Shown piece by piece: positions 1 to 6,252 of a stretch of 15,896 bases of DNA (position 1 is its first letter; each line of letters opens with the position of its first letter). The notes under the pieces were generated by a model. It searched no databases. It was not told the DNA's origin and saw only the letters and a list, made by a program, of their open reading frames with translations. Made by a program: the position numbers and the translations under genes. This DNA comes from Pseudomonadota bacterium (GTDB lineage: Bacteria > Pseudomonadota > Alphaproteobacteria > UBA8366 > JADFVY01). The stretch is taken from positions 1 to 15,896 of the forward strand of contig DAOVHN010000009.1 of NCBI GenBank assembly GCA_030671915.1, read 5' to 3'.

Positions 1-75
1 ATGATACTGTGAGAGAACCAAGCTCCCCAGGATCACGATACCGGCAAATGCCATGACGATCCGGTCAATGCTCAT
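1..75 (-). CDS. Small membrane protein, DUF2892/YgaP-like (partial, 5' end only)
   Basis: The minus strand from the ATG at 75-73 runs open to the window edge. Its 25 residues begin MSIDRIVMAFAGIVILGSLV, and a hydrophobic stretch starts at about residue 7. This resembles the first helix of short DUF2892 inner-membrane proteins, which are often linked to rhodaneses and sulfide- or metal-responsive ArsR regulators. A GGGGAAG lies about 9 nt upstream of the ATG, and a good promoter with a palindrome lies at 152-200. The remaining part of the gene is outside the window. The family call rests on the short N-terminus only; another small membrane protein is possible. Confidence 0.5.
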   Translation of the reverse strand, partial: MSIDRIVMAFAGIVILGSLVLSQYH

Positions 76-151
76 AGTCAGTTACTTCCCCAAATTCGGT
101 TGTATGACGGGCCGCCCGAACGAGTTCCTGCGGCCTCTCCCGTCGTCATTC

Positions 152-180
152 AATATACGGACTCTATTATGTGAAATCAA
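152..180 (-). promoter_or_regulatory. Sigma70-type promoter for the 1-75 gene
   Basis: On the minus strand TTGATT (180-175) is followed, after exactly 17 nt, by TATATT (157-152). These match the consensus boxes at 4/6 and 5/6. The predicted start, near 145, leaves a leader of about 70 nt before the ATG at 75. The -35 box overlaps the edge of the palindrome at 179-200. Confidence 0.5.
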
Positions 181-200
181 TATCAGCATACGCTAATATT
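179..200. promoter_or_regulatory. 22-bp AT-rich palindrome, candidate ArsR-type operator
   Basis: The 22-bp site has half sites AATATCAGCAT and ACGCTAATATT, and 18 of its 22 positions are self-complementary. It overlaps the -35 box of the minus-strand promoter, a position suited to repression. ArsR-family repressors commonly bind AT-rich imperfect palindromes of this size, and DUF2892 genes are frequent targets of sulfide- or metal-sensing members. The regulator is not in the window, so the family is inferred. Confidence 0.45.
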
Positions 201-232
201 AAGGAGAGGGGAGCGACAGAGTGTCGCAGGGG

Positions 233-946
233 TCAGATTGTACCCGCTTTGCGCACCACGGGCGGGCCTTCACCTGCCGCCCTGGCCTCGACTTCACCAC
301 CCTCGCCGATCTCCAGCACCGGCCCGTCCGCGGCCGCGGCGTCATCGGGATCGTGGGTCACCAGCAGCGTCGGCAATCCGCGCTCCGTGGCGTGATCGAA
401 GACGAAGCGGCGAACGCGGTCGCGCAAGGCGGCGTCAAGTTTCGAGAAGGGCTCGTCCAGCAGCAGCGCCTTTGGTTCGGCAAGCAGGGTGCGCATCAGC
501 GCGATCCTGGCCCGTTGCCCGCCCGACAGGGTCGCCGGGTCACGGTCCTCGAAGCCGGGTAATTCGGCCTCGGCCAGCGCATCGGCAACGCGCTTGCGGC
601 GTTCCTCGCGGCCCACGCCACGCGGGATGCCGAAGGCCAGGTTTTCGCCAACCGACAGATGCGGGAACAACAGATCGTCCTGAAACAGGATACCGACGCG
701 TCGCGCCTCCGGCACCGTTCCGGTGATGTCATGGCCGTCCAGTTCGATGCGGCCCTCTATCGCGAAGGCCGGGTCGACCGAACCGCAGATCCAGGACAGC
801 AGCGTCGACTTGCCGGACCCGCTGGGGCCCATGACCGTCGCCACCTCGCCGGGCGCCACGTCAAGCGACAAGCCCGCGATCAAGGGCTGGCCGTCCAGCG
901 AAACGGTCACGCCGCGCAATCGCAATGCACCATCGCTAGTACCCAC
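233..946 (-). CDS. ynjD: ABC transporter ATP-binding protein, YnjD-like
   Basis: 237-residue ATPase of an ABC importer. Visible motifs are Walker A GPSGSGKST (residues 40-48), Q-loop Gln89 (ILFQDD), signature LSGGQ (140-144), Walker B ALLLDEP (160-166), D-loop SKLDAALRD and switch His198. The length is normal for importer ATPases. It follows a fused double permease and a YnjB-type binding protein on the same strand, matching the ynjBCD layout; the substrate of that family is not established (thiamine-like has been suggested from homology). The start used here is GTG at 946-944, preceded by GGAG with an 8-nt spacer. Both lie in the terminal repeat of the element at 940-1201. The original start was probably the ATG at 1209-1207, now cut off by the insertion. 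A TTG at codon 8 is an alternative but has no clear ribosome binding site. Confidence 0.85.
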   Translation of the reverse strand: MGTSDGALRLRGVTVSLDGQPLIAGLSLDVAPGEVATVMGPSGSGKSTLLSWICGSVDPAFAIEGRIELDGHDITGTVPEARRVGILFQDDLLFPHLSVGENLAFGIPRGVGREERRKRVADALAEAELPGFEDRDPATLSGGQRARIALMRTLLAEPKALLLDEPFSKLDAALRDRVRRFVFDHATERGLPTLLVTHDPDDAAAADGPVLEIGEGGEVEARAAGEGPPVVRKAGTI

Positions 947-970
947 TATCGTAACTCCGTGGCACGTGAG
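940..970. repeat. Left terminal inverted repeat of the element
   Basis: Pairs with 1171-1201 at 29 of 31 positions; the only mismatches are at 963-964. Read on the minus strand (outward) it contains CACGGAG, then TTACGATA, then GTG. This is a ribosome binding site and start codon in frame with the downstream ATPase gene. Confidence 0.9.
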
Positions 971-1209
971 ACGGTGTTGCGAGGTCTCCGGTTAGGCGGC
1001 CGGCGCGCCGCGATGCTAGCCGCATCGCAAGCGTCGGGCAACGCGGCCGGAGGCCTCGCAACGCCGCCCGAAGGGTCGTTTTCCGCGCTCCCCCGGTGCG
1101 TCGGGACCGCTCGCCGATGCGCCAGCATCGCCTTCGCGCCCCCCCTTGCCGGGGAAGCGCGGAAAACGATCTCACGCACCACGGAGTTACGATAGTGGGT
1201 ACTAGTCAT
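946..1209 (-). CDS. 87-codon leader ORF created by the element insertion
   Basis: The likely ancestral ATPase start (ATG at 1209-1207, overlapping the permease TGA as ATGA) now reads into the inserted element. It stays open for 87 codons to TAG at 948-946. The product would start MTSTHYRNSVVREIVF and end TELR. It is proline-, arginine- and alanine-rich with no recognisable domain, so it is most likely a by-product. Its stop shares one base with the GTG start of the ATPase gene (TAGTG), an arrangement that favours termination-reinitiation. Whether it is translated is inference; the ATGA overlap with the permease makes coupled initiation plausible. Confidence 0.4.
   Translation of the reverse strand: MTSTHYRNSVVREIVFRASPARGGAKAMLAHRRAVPTHRGSAENDPSGGVARPPAALPDACDAASIAARRPPNRRPRNTVSRATELR
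1171..1201. repeat. Right terminal inverted repeat of the element
   Basis: Inverted copy of 940-970. Read outward on the plus strand it carries the same GGAG, 8-nt spacer and GTG, with TAG overlapping the GTG at 1193-1197. On this side it faces antisense through the permease gene and has no evident coding role. Confidence 0.9.
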
Positions 1210-2891
1210 GCCGCGAATACCTTCATGCCGCGCCTCTGCCGATAGAACCATGCGGGCACGCCGATCGCCAGCATGAAACCGATCCAGGGCAGCAGCGCCT
1301 GCAGGAAGCTGTAGACCCCGATCACCCGCCGGTCGCCGCCGGACGCCAGGCTAACGGCCTCGGTCGTCAGGGTAGCGAAACGGCCGCCGCCGGCGAAGAC
1401 CGTCGGCAGGTATTCGCCAACGCTGACCGCGAACCCGACGGCCAGCGCGAACAGTACGGGGCGCAGCAGCATCGGCAGTTTAATGCGCCAGAACACGCGG
1501 TCGGGCGCGGCGCCGAGGCAGCGGGCAGTCCGGGCGTAACGTTCGTCGAGCCGGCGCCAGGGGTCGGCCAGGGCCAGGAAGACATAGGGCAGCACGAACA
1601 ACAGATGGCCCCAGACCAGCGCCACCCAACTGCCGTCCAGCCCGGCCGAGATGAACAGCACTTGCACCCCGAACAGGAATCCGATCTGCGGCGCCAGCAG
1701 GGGCGCATAGATCAGCCACAGTACGCGCGACCCCGGCGTCACCCCGTTGCGCTGCTCGTTCTCCAGACAGCCCAGCACCAGCGCGATGGCGATCAGCGCG
1801 GCGGCGACGGCGACGGTCACGGTCGTCCAGCCCGGCCAGGCCAGCGCACCGGCCTGGCGCATCCAGTTGTCGCCGGTCCAGGCCGAGGGCAAAGCATCCG
1901 GCCACCGCCAGCGCCGCGCCAGAGACCAGATCGCCATGCCCAGAATGCCGGCCAGGCCGATGGCGAAGACCAGCAGCATCGCCCCCATGCCCGCCCGGCG
2001 GCTGGCCCGCCCGGAACGCCCGCGCCCGCCGGCCGCGATCCAGCGTCGGCCAAGGCGGGCGGCCAAGCGCTCGCCGCCATAGAGCACGGCGATCGAGCCC
2101 GCGACCAGCAGGAACTGCAGGCTGGCGCCCGCGGCGGCCAGAAAATGCCGCCCCAGTTCCGGATCGTTGAACCAGCGTAATATGCGCGGCGCCAGCGGCG
2201 GCGGCGTACCCGGGGCCAGCACCAGCGCCATGTCCACCACCGACAGGGAAAAGGCCAGCACCGCGAAGACCGGCAGGCGAATCTGCGGCCAGACCAGCGG
2301 CAGCACCGTCTTTGCCCAAGCCGTGGCCGGACCATAGCCCAGCGAGCGGGCGATGGCGAGCGTACGGTCCACCGGCGCCTGGCCCAGCGCCCCCAGCGTG
2401 ATCAGCAGCAGGAACGGCACCTCCTTCAGCACCAGCCCGCAGACCAGCGCGATGCCCAAGGGGTCCGGCGCGGTGGCGATGTCGGGCGGCCGGTCCCAGC
2501 CGGTGAGCCACGGCGATACCAGCCGTGCGGCCCAGCCGCTGGGCGAGGCCAGGAAGGCGAAGCCGATGGCCACCGCCACATGGGGCACCGCCAGCAAGGG
2601 CGCCAGCAACTTGCGCACGAGGACGACCGGCCGCCTGCCGTGGCAGGACGCCAGGAAGCCCAGAACGATCGCCAGCGAGATCAGGGTGGCGGCAAAACCG
2701 GTACCGAGCGACAGGGCCAGCGATTTTCCCAGCCCTGGTTCCGCTAAGAGTTGCCGCCAGGGATCAAGTGAAAACCCGCTGCCGCCCAGCGACGGCAGGT
2801 AACCGAACGCCGGCGCCCAGGTCCCGACCAGTCCGGCCGCCACCGGCCCCAGGAACAGGACCAGCGTCAGCGCGGGAAACCAGCGGAGCAT
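1206..2891 (-). CDS. ynjC: ABC transporter permease, YnjC-like (fused double permease)
   Basis: 561-residue membrane protein made of two permease halves joined in one chain. Each half has about six hydrophobic segments and one EAA-type loop that contacts the ATPase: ARSLGYGPATAWAKTVLPL in the first half and ARCLGAAPDRVFWRIKLPML in the second. The double length matches YnjC rather than single-domain permeases, which implies a permease monomer with two ATPases. The ATG at 2891 is preceded by AGGAG with a 4-nt gap. It begins 7 nt after the binding-protein stop, so the genes are co-transcribed. Its stop TGA (1208-1206) overlaps the ancestral ATPase ATG. Substrate unknown. Confidence 0.85.
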   Translation of the reverse strand: MLRWFPALTLVLFLGPVAAGLVGTWAPAFGYLPSLGGSGFSLDPWRQLLAEPGLGKSLALSLGTGFAATLISLAIVLGFLASCHGRRPVVLVRKLLAPLLAVPHVAVAIGFAFLASPSGWAARLVSPWLTGWDRPPDIATAPDPLGIALVCGLVLKEVPFLLLITLGALGQAPVDRTLAIARSLGYGPATAWAKTVLPLVWPQIRLPVFAVLAFSLSVVDMALVLAPGTPPPLAPRILRWFNDPELGRHFLAAAGASLQFLLVAGSIAVLYGGERLAARLGRRWIAAGGRGRSGRASRRAGMGAMLLVFAIGLAGILGMAIWSLARRWRWPDALPSAWTGDNWMRQAGALAWPGWTTVTVAVAAALIAIALVLGCLENEQRNGVTPGSRVLWLIYAPLLAPQIGFLFGVQVLFISAGLDGSWVALVWGHLLFVLPYVFLALADPWRRLDERYARTARCLGAAPDRVFWRIKLPMLLRPVLFALAVGFAVSVGEYLPTVFAGGGRFATLTTEAVSLASGGDRRVIGVYSFLQALLPWIGFMLAIGVPAWFYRQRRGMKVFAA

Positions 2892-2898
2892 GGTGCTC

Positions 2899-4104
2899 CT
2901 ACGACCCGTAACGCGACAACCAGGTCTTCTCGATCCGGGTCATCCAGCCGGGGTGCGGCTCCGGCAGGGTGAGGCCCAGTTCCTCGGGGGCCAGCGTGGC
3001 GGCGCCGCGCGGCAGTTCGTCGAACAGCTTGCGGCCGGCATCGTCGAGCTTGCCCATCGCCAATACCGTATTGTCGCCCCAATATTCCGGGTTTTCCTTG
3101 CGGGCCTGGGCCTCCGGCGACATCAGGAAATCGGCGACCACCATCGCGCCCTCGCTGGCATTGGCGTTATAGGGGATGGCGACGAAATGGGTGTTGCCGA
3201 TGGTGCCCCTGTCCAGCACGAAGGTCCGGGCGGTCTCGGGCAGCTTGCCCGACGCGATCGCCGAGGAAGCCTCGGCCGGATAGAACGAGATCGCAAAATC
3301 CACCTCGCCGTCGTCGAGCATCTGGATCAGCGCCGGGCCGTTCTTCGGGTAGATCTTGCCCGACCGCCACAGATGCGGCGTCAGTTCGTCCAGCCAGGCC
3401 CAGAGCGGCCCCGTCACCGCGTCGAAATTGTCGCCGGGCGGCTGTTGCAGCACCGCCGGGTCCGCCACCAGTTCGTACAGCGCCTGCTTCAGGAAGGTGG
3501 TGCCGATGAAATCCGGCGGCGCGGGATAGGCGACGCGGCCCGGATTGGCCTTTGCATGGGCCAGGATCGCGGGAATGCCGCGCGGCGGGTTCGCGAGGGT
3601 TGCGCTGTCGTAAACGAAATTGAGCTTGGCCATGCCCCAGGGCGCTTCCAGCCCGTCGGTCGGCACGGTGAAGTCAAGCCGCGTCGTCGGCTTGTTCTCG
3701 ACATCGACATAGCGGAAATTCGGCAGTTGTTCGGCGAAGGGGCCGAACAGCAGGCCCTGGTCCTTCATCGCCTTGAAATTCTCGCCGTTGATCCAGATGA
3801 GGTCGACCGTGCCGCCCTCGTTCCGCCCGGCGGTCTTTTCCGCCAGCACCTTGCGCACCGCCTCGGCCGTGTCGGACAGCTTCACATGGCGCAGCGTGAC
3901 GCCATACTCGGCCTTAACACGTGTCCCCACCCAGGCGATATAGGCGTTGATTCGCTCATCGCCGCCCCAGGCGTTCCAGAACACTTCCTGCCCGTGGGCC
4001 TTGTTTCGGACCTCCTGCCAGTCGAGTTTTTCTTGCGCCCCGGCCGGTAGCGTGAGGGCGAGAACGAAGGCCGCAGCCAGTCCTGCAATCCAACGCATAG
4101 TCAT
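2899..4104 (-). CDS. ynjB: ABC transporter periplasmic substrate-binding protein, YnjB-like
   Basis: 401-residue secreted binding protein. Residues 1-23 are a signal peptide (hydrophobic core, then LPAGA before QEK). The mature protein has the layout of family-1 type solute-binding proteins of the YnjB group, with WNAWGGDERINAYIAWVG near the start and WINGENFKAMKDQGLLFGPF in the first lobe. It delivers an unknown ligand to the YnjC/YnjD pair encoded immediately downstream. Two starts are possible: ATG at 4104 and ATG at 4098. The GAAGGG upstream is 3 nt from the first and 9 nt from the second, so the second is better spaced. No clear promoter was found, though CTGACA (4169-4164, minus) is a possible -35 box. 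Confidence 0.85.
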   Translation of the reverse strand: MTMRWIAGLAAAFVLALTLPAGAQEKLDWQEVRNKAHGQEVFWNAWGGDERINAYIAWVGTRVKAEYGVTLRHVKLSDTAEAVRKVLAEKTAGRNEGGTVDLIWINGENFKAMKDQGLLFGPFAEQLPNFRYVDVENKPTTRLDFTVPTDGLEAPWGMAKLNFVYDSATLANPPRGIPAILAHAKANPGRVAYPAPPDFIGTTFLKQALYELVADPAVLQQPPGDNFDAVTGPLWAWLDELTPHLWRSGKIYPKNGPALIQMLDDGEVDFAISFYPAEASSAIASGKLPETARTFVLDRGTIGNTHFVAIPYNANASEGAMVVADFLMSPEAQARKENPEYWGDNTVLAMGKLDDAGRKLFDELPRGAATLAPEELGLTLPEPHPGWMTRIEKTWLSRYGS

Positions 4105-4184
4105 TATCCCTTCGATTCCTGTGGTTTTACACTTGTACTGAAACTAGCGCCGTGGCCAGCTCTTGTCAGCCGCGGAAATGCCCT

Positions 4185-4214
4185 TTGACGTATCTGTGAT
4201 CGAGACCGTATGAA
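4185..4214 (+). promoter_or_regulatory. Candidate promoter for the GNAT leader transcript
   Basis: TTGACG (4185-4190, 5/6) is followed after 18 nt by TATGAA (4209-4214, 4/6). Transcription starting near 4221 would give an untranslated leader of about 230 nt before the GNAT start codon, enough for a structured regulatory RNA. Confidence 0.35.
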
Positions 4215-4291
4215 TACTGTGCTTTTGGCTGGCGCGGACCGGGCCGGCGTGATATAGCGCATTCCTGTTTACGACTGAGGAGCTTGATCCC

Positions 4292-4375
4292 TTGGCGCAT
4301 TTGCGACGAGAGCGACGACGAGGACCGAACCGCCCGGCAAGCCGGGCGCAAGACCTTCGTCATGCCGTCGCCTAG
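4292..4375 (+). CDS. Arginine-rich upstream ORF (27 aa), candidate leader peptide
   Basis: TTG at 4292 follows GAGGAG (4277-4282) with a 9-nt spacer, and the frame runs 27 codons to TAG at 4373. The peptide begins LAHLRRERRRGPNR and has 8 arginines in 27 residues. The stop lies immediately after GCCGTCGC (4364-4371), which takes part in competing hairpins. A second open frame, TTG 4284 to TAA 4394 (36 codons, ending RPRQTG), overlaps it but its start is too close to the same GAGGAG. Translation is not proven. Arginine-rich leader peptides can respond to arginine, ornithine or polyamine supply, which is the reason to flag it. Confidence 0.4.
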   Translation: MAHLRRERRRGPNRPASRAQDLRHAVA

Positions 4376-4422
4376 GCCGCGCCAAACGGGATAAAGCATC
4401 CGATCGGGCGTGCCGCGACGGC
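4292..4422 (+). promoter_or_regulatory. Structured 5' leader with alternative hairpins (speF-like candidate)
   Basis: Hairpin A is a 7-bp stem 4331-4337/4342-4348 (loop CAAG), enclosed by GCGACG 4312-4317 pairing with CGTCGC 4366-4371 and ACGAGG 4318-4323 pairing with CCTTCGT 4354-4360. Hairpin B pairs GCCGTCGC 4364-4371 perfectly with GCGACGGC 4415-4422, extended by CGCGCC/GGCGTG. A and B share 4366-4371 and exclude each other. There is no U-run on the plus strand, so any control would be over translation or Rho rather than an intrinsic terminator. The alphaproteobacterial speF motif lies upstream of ornithine decarboxylase genes; the resemblance is a recollection and has not been tested. 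Confidence 0.4.
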
Positions 4423-4453
4423 AGAAAAAACTCAAAGTCGCGAGAACGCAAAC

Positions 4454-4978
4454 ATGAAAATCATCCCCCAGGGCCCGATACACGGGGCCGCCATCGAGCG
4501 GCTGCTCGATCTCACCTTCGGCCATGACCGGCGCAACAAGACCGTCTACCGGCTGCGCGAGGCCGCCCCGGCGGTATCCAGCCTGTCCTTCGTCATCGAA
4601 CGCGATGGCGCGGTCGTCGCGAGCTTGCGCTTCTGGCCGGTGACGCTGCCCAATCACGCGCAGGCCCTGCTGCTGGGCCCGCTGGCGGTACTGCCGGAGC
4701 TGTCTGGCCAGGGCATGGGCCGCGCCCTGGTGCGCCACGGGATGGCGCAGGCGAAGGCGGAGGGTTGGCCCGCCGTGCTGGTGGTCGGCGAGCCGTCCTA
4801 TTACGAACCCTTCGGTTTCAGCCGGGCCGCGGCCGAACATCTGCGGCTGCCCGGCTGGGTCGAACTACCCCGCTTCCAGGCCGCCGAACTGATCCCCGGC
4901 GCGCTGGACGGCGTCGAAGGCCCGATTAAACCCGGCCGCCCCGCCAAACCGGCATGGACGCGCAAGGCCAAGGCGTAA
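4454..4978 (+). CDS. GNAT-family N-acetyltransferase (YhbS/COG3153-like)
   Basis: 174-residue acetyltransferase that would move an acetyl group from acetyl-CoA to an unknown amine. The central strand and acetyl-CoA loop are visible as LGPLAVLPELSGQGMGRALV, with the pyrophosphate-binding QGMGRA at residues 86-91. They are followed by the family's GEPSYYEPFGFSRA segment (about 112-125), typical of YhbS-like proteins. The C-terminus is basic (KPGRPAKPAWTRKAKA). The ribosome binding site is weak (GCGAGAAC at about 4440-4447), so translation may depend on the structured leader. It stands alone, with the YnjB-like operon diverging and 299 bp before the next gene. Confidence 0.8.
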   Translation: MKIIPQGPIHGAAIERLLDLTFGHDRRNKTVYRLREAAPAVSSLSFVIERDGAVVASLRFWPVTLPNHAQALLLGPLAVLPELSGQGMGRALVRHGMAQAKAEGWPAVLVVGEPSYYEPFGFSRAAAEHLRLPGWVELPRFQAAELIPGALDGVEGPIKPGRPAKPAWTRKAKA

Positions 4979-5277
4979 TCCTGACCACCATGGCGCATCG
5001 ACAAGGCGGTTGACATCCACCGCCGCTTGGCATTGAGTCTCGGGAGCCGGTTATTGTGTACAATAATCTGTAGCCGGTTAACGGGCAGGAACTGCCGTTA
5101 ATGCAAGGTCGCAGCCGGCGGCAGGTCGACATGGCAGTACGTACAAGGTGGCGGCGTGGACAATCACGCTGCCAAAATGCGTATTCCGTGGCTTTCCTAA
5201 CCCAAACGACACAACAGTTGCCGGACCGCGAAGCTTGATGCGATCGGGTGAAACTCAATAACTGCAGGGAGGAAAAA
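4979..5277 (+). other. Intergenic regulatory region upstream of the TRAP operon
   Basis: 299 bp with no gene. It contains TTGACA at 5010-5015 (no convincing -10 at 17 nt; TTGAGT at 5033), a 16-bp palindrome at 5051-5066, a short stem-loop at about 5078-5101 (TTAACGGGCAG, then GAA, then CTGCCGTTAA, one bulge) and a duplicated AGCCGGTTA on both sides of the palindrome. The last 15 bases carry the strong GGGAGG ribosome binding site of the binding-protein gene. Confidence 0.5.
5051..5066. promoter_or_regulatory. Palindrome TTATTGTGTACAATAA, candidate GntR (FCD-type) operator
   Basis: The two 7-bp arms are perfectly inverted around GT. The core TTGTGTACAA fits the TNGTNNACNA style of FadR/FCD-group GntR regulators, which often control TRAP transporter operons. 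TACAAT (5059-5064) inside it could serve as a -10 box, so a bound repressor would block initiation. The regulator gene is not in the window. Confidence 0.5.
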
Positions 5278-6237
5278 ATGCGACTCTTGACATTGATTTC
5301 CGCGGCATTGTTCGGCTTGGCTCTGATACAGCCGGCTGCCGCACAGGAAAAAGAGAATATCGCTTGGGGCGGGTCCAACCCCGGCGGCGTGATGTACTAC
5401 ATGGTCGGCACCGCCGGCACGATCATTTCCGAGAAACTGCCCCAATACAACATCACCCAGATAACGACGGGCGGCTCGACCGAGAACGCCAAGCGCATCA
5501 TCAAGGGCGAACTGGACATGGGCATCGTCTACGGCGCGCATGTTTTCATGTCGCAGAAGCCCGAAGGCCCCTTCGAGGGCGGGGCCAAGGGCACCATGTT
5601 CCGCGGCGTCGCCAAGGCCTACAAAGGGCCGACCTATTTCGTGACCCTGCCGGGTTCCGGGATTACCAAAATTTCCGATCTCGACGGCAAGAAGGTTGCA
5701 CTTGGCCCTCCGGGGTCCGGGACTGTCTTCAACTGCTCGAACATCATGCGGGCGACCGGCATGCTGGACAAGCTCAAACCCAGCATGATGACCTTCGCCG
5801 ACGCCGGGCGCGCGCTTGGCAACGGCCAGATCGACGCGCTCTGCCAGTCCTCCGCCCCGGCCGCGGCCGTGAAGGAGCTGGCGGAGACCAAGGGCGCGGT
5901 AGTGATTCCCTATACGGCCGACGAGATGAAGGCGATCACCGGGACCTATCCGTTCTACAATGCGGGCACGATGCCTTCGACCACCTACAAGGGCGTGCCG
6001 GATGTCGATCTTCCGTACTTGACTGTCTATTGGGTGGCGCATGAACGCGTCTCGGCAAAGGCAGTCGAAGACATCCTTGATCTCGTCTACCAGCCCGACA
6101 TCAAGAAGCAACTGGCGGCCGGCCACAAGGCGTGGGGGCAGATGGAACCCGACACCAAGAACTTCGTGGCCCTGGGCGTGCCGATGCATCCGGGCGCGGA
6201 GGCCTACTACAAGAAAAAAGGCCTCTGGCAGGAATAA
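5278..6237 (+). CDS. TAXI-family TRAP transporter substrate-binding protein
   Basis: 319-residue secreted binding protein of the TAXI (TRAP-associated extracytoplasmic immunogenic) group. The signal peptide MRLLTLISAALFGLALIQPA ends with AAA before QEK. The mature N-terminus IAWGGSNPGGVMYYMVGTAG and the following TTGGSTENAKRIIKGELDMG are characteristic of TAXI proteins. ATG 5278 is chosen over the in-frame ATG at 5248 because it is preceded by GGGAGG with a 6-nt gap and gives a clean signal peptide. It feeds the fused permease encoded downstream across a terminator. The ligand is unknown; TAXI systems generally carry organic acids or amino acids such as glutamate. Confidence 0.9.
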   Translation: MRLLTLISAALFGLALIQPAAAQEKENIAWGGSNPGGVMYYMVGTAGTIISEKLPQYNITQITTGGSTENAKRIIKGELDMGIVYGAHVFMSQKPEGPFEGGAKGTMFRGVAKAYKGPTYFVTLPGSGITKISDLDGKKVALGPPGSGTVFNCSNIMRATGMLDKLKPSMMTFADAGRALGNGQIDALCQSSAPAAAVKELAETKGAVVIPYTADEMKAITGTYPFYNAGTMPSTTYKGVPDVDLPYLTVYWVAHERVSAKAVEDILDLVYQPDIKKQLAAGHKAWGQMEPDTKNFVALGVPMHPGAEAYYKKKGLWQE

Positions 6238-6252
6238 CGCCACCTGAACATT

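Larger units (their letters stand above)
936..1205. mobile_element. MITE-like inverted-repeat element at a CTAG target
   Basis: Two copies of CTAG (936-939, 1202-1205) flank a 262-bp segment. Its ends are perfect 23-bp inverted repeats (940-962 and 1179-1201, starting TACCCACTATCGTAACTC); after two mismatches they continue for 6 matching bases, so 29 of 31 positions agree. Inside are two further imperfect palindromes, 976-991 with 1047-1062 (15/16) and 1076-1094 with 1151-1169, so a single strand could fold into a stem with two hairpin arms. No transposase ORF is present. Removing the element and one CTAG restores ATGACTAGCGATGG, a normal ATPase start overlapping the permease stop. TA duplication within CTAG is the target preference of IS630/Tc1-type elements; family membership is inferred from that alone. 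Confidence 0.85.
4105..4453. other. Divergent intergenic region, ynjB-like operon / GNAT gene
   Basis: 349 bp between divergent genes. The left 60 bp hold the short leader of the binding-protein gene. The rest belongs to the plus-strand GNAT gene: a candidate promoter at 4185-4214, a GAGGAG at 4277-4282, a short arginine-rich ORF and two overlapping hairpins. No rRNA, tRNA or complete protein gene is visible here. Confidence 0.6.

Noticed and set aside
213..227. Terminator of the ATPase operon (GCGACA/TGTCGC stem)
   Set aside because: The 6-bp stem with a 3-nt loop has no following T-run on the minus strand, so it is at most a weak 3' structure.
2890..4050. 386-codon plus-strand open frame opposite the binding-protein gene
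   Set aside because: It mirrors the YnjB-like gene, which has a signal peptide, family motifs and operon context. The plus-strand product is Arg/Gly/His-rich with no domain.
4364..4430. Terminator hairpin in the GNAT leader
   Set aside because: The stem is strong, but it is followed by A-residues on the plus strand. On the minus strand the T-run precedes the hairpin. Neither gives a working intrinsic terminator.
4166..4840. Minus-strand open frame crossing the GNAT leader
   Set aside because: It covers the antisense of the GNAT gene and its leader and would run into the YnjB promoter region. No start signal or domain is evident.
5197..6243. 348-codon minus-strand open frame opposite the TAXI binding protein
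   Set aside because: It is antisense to a clear TAXI gene with a strong ribosome binding site and signal peptide. The product is rich in His/Arg/Gly and has no recognisable fold.
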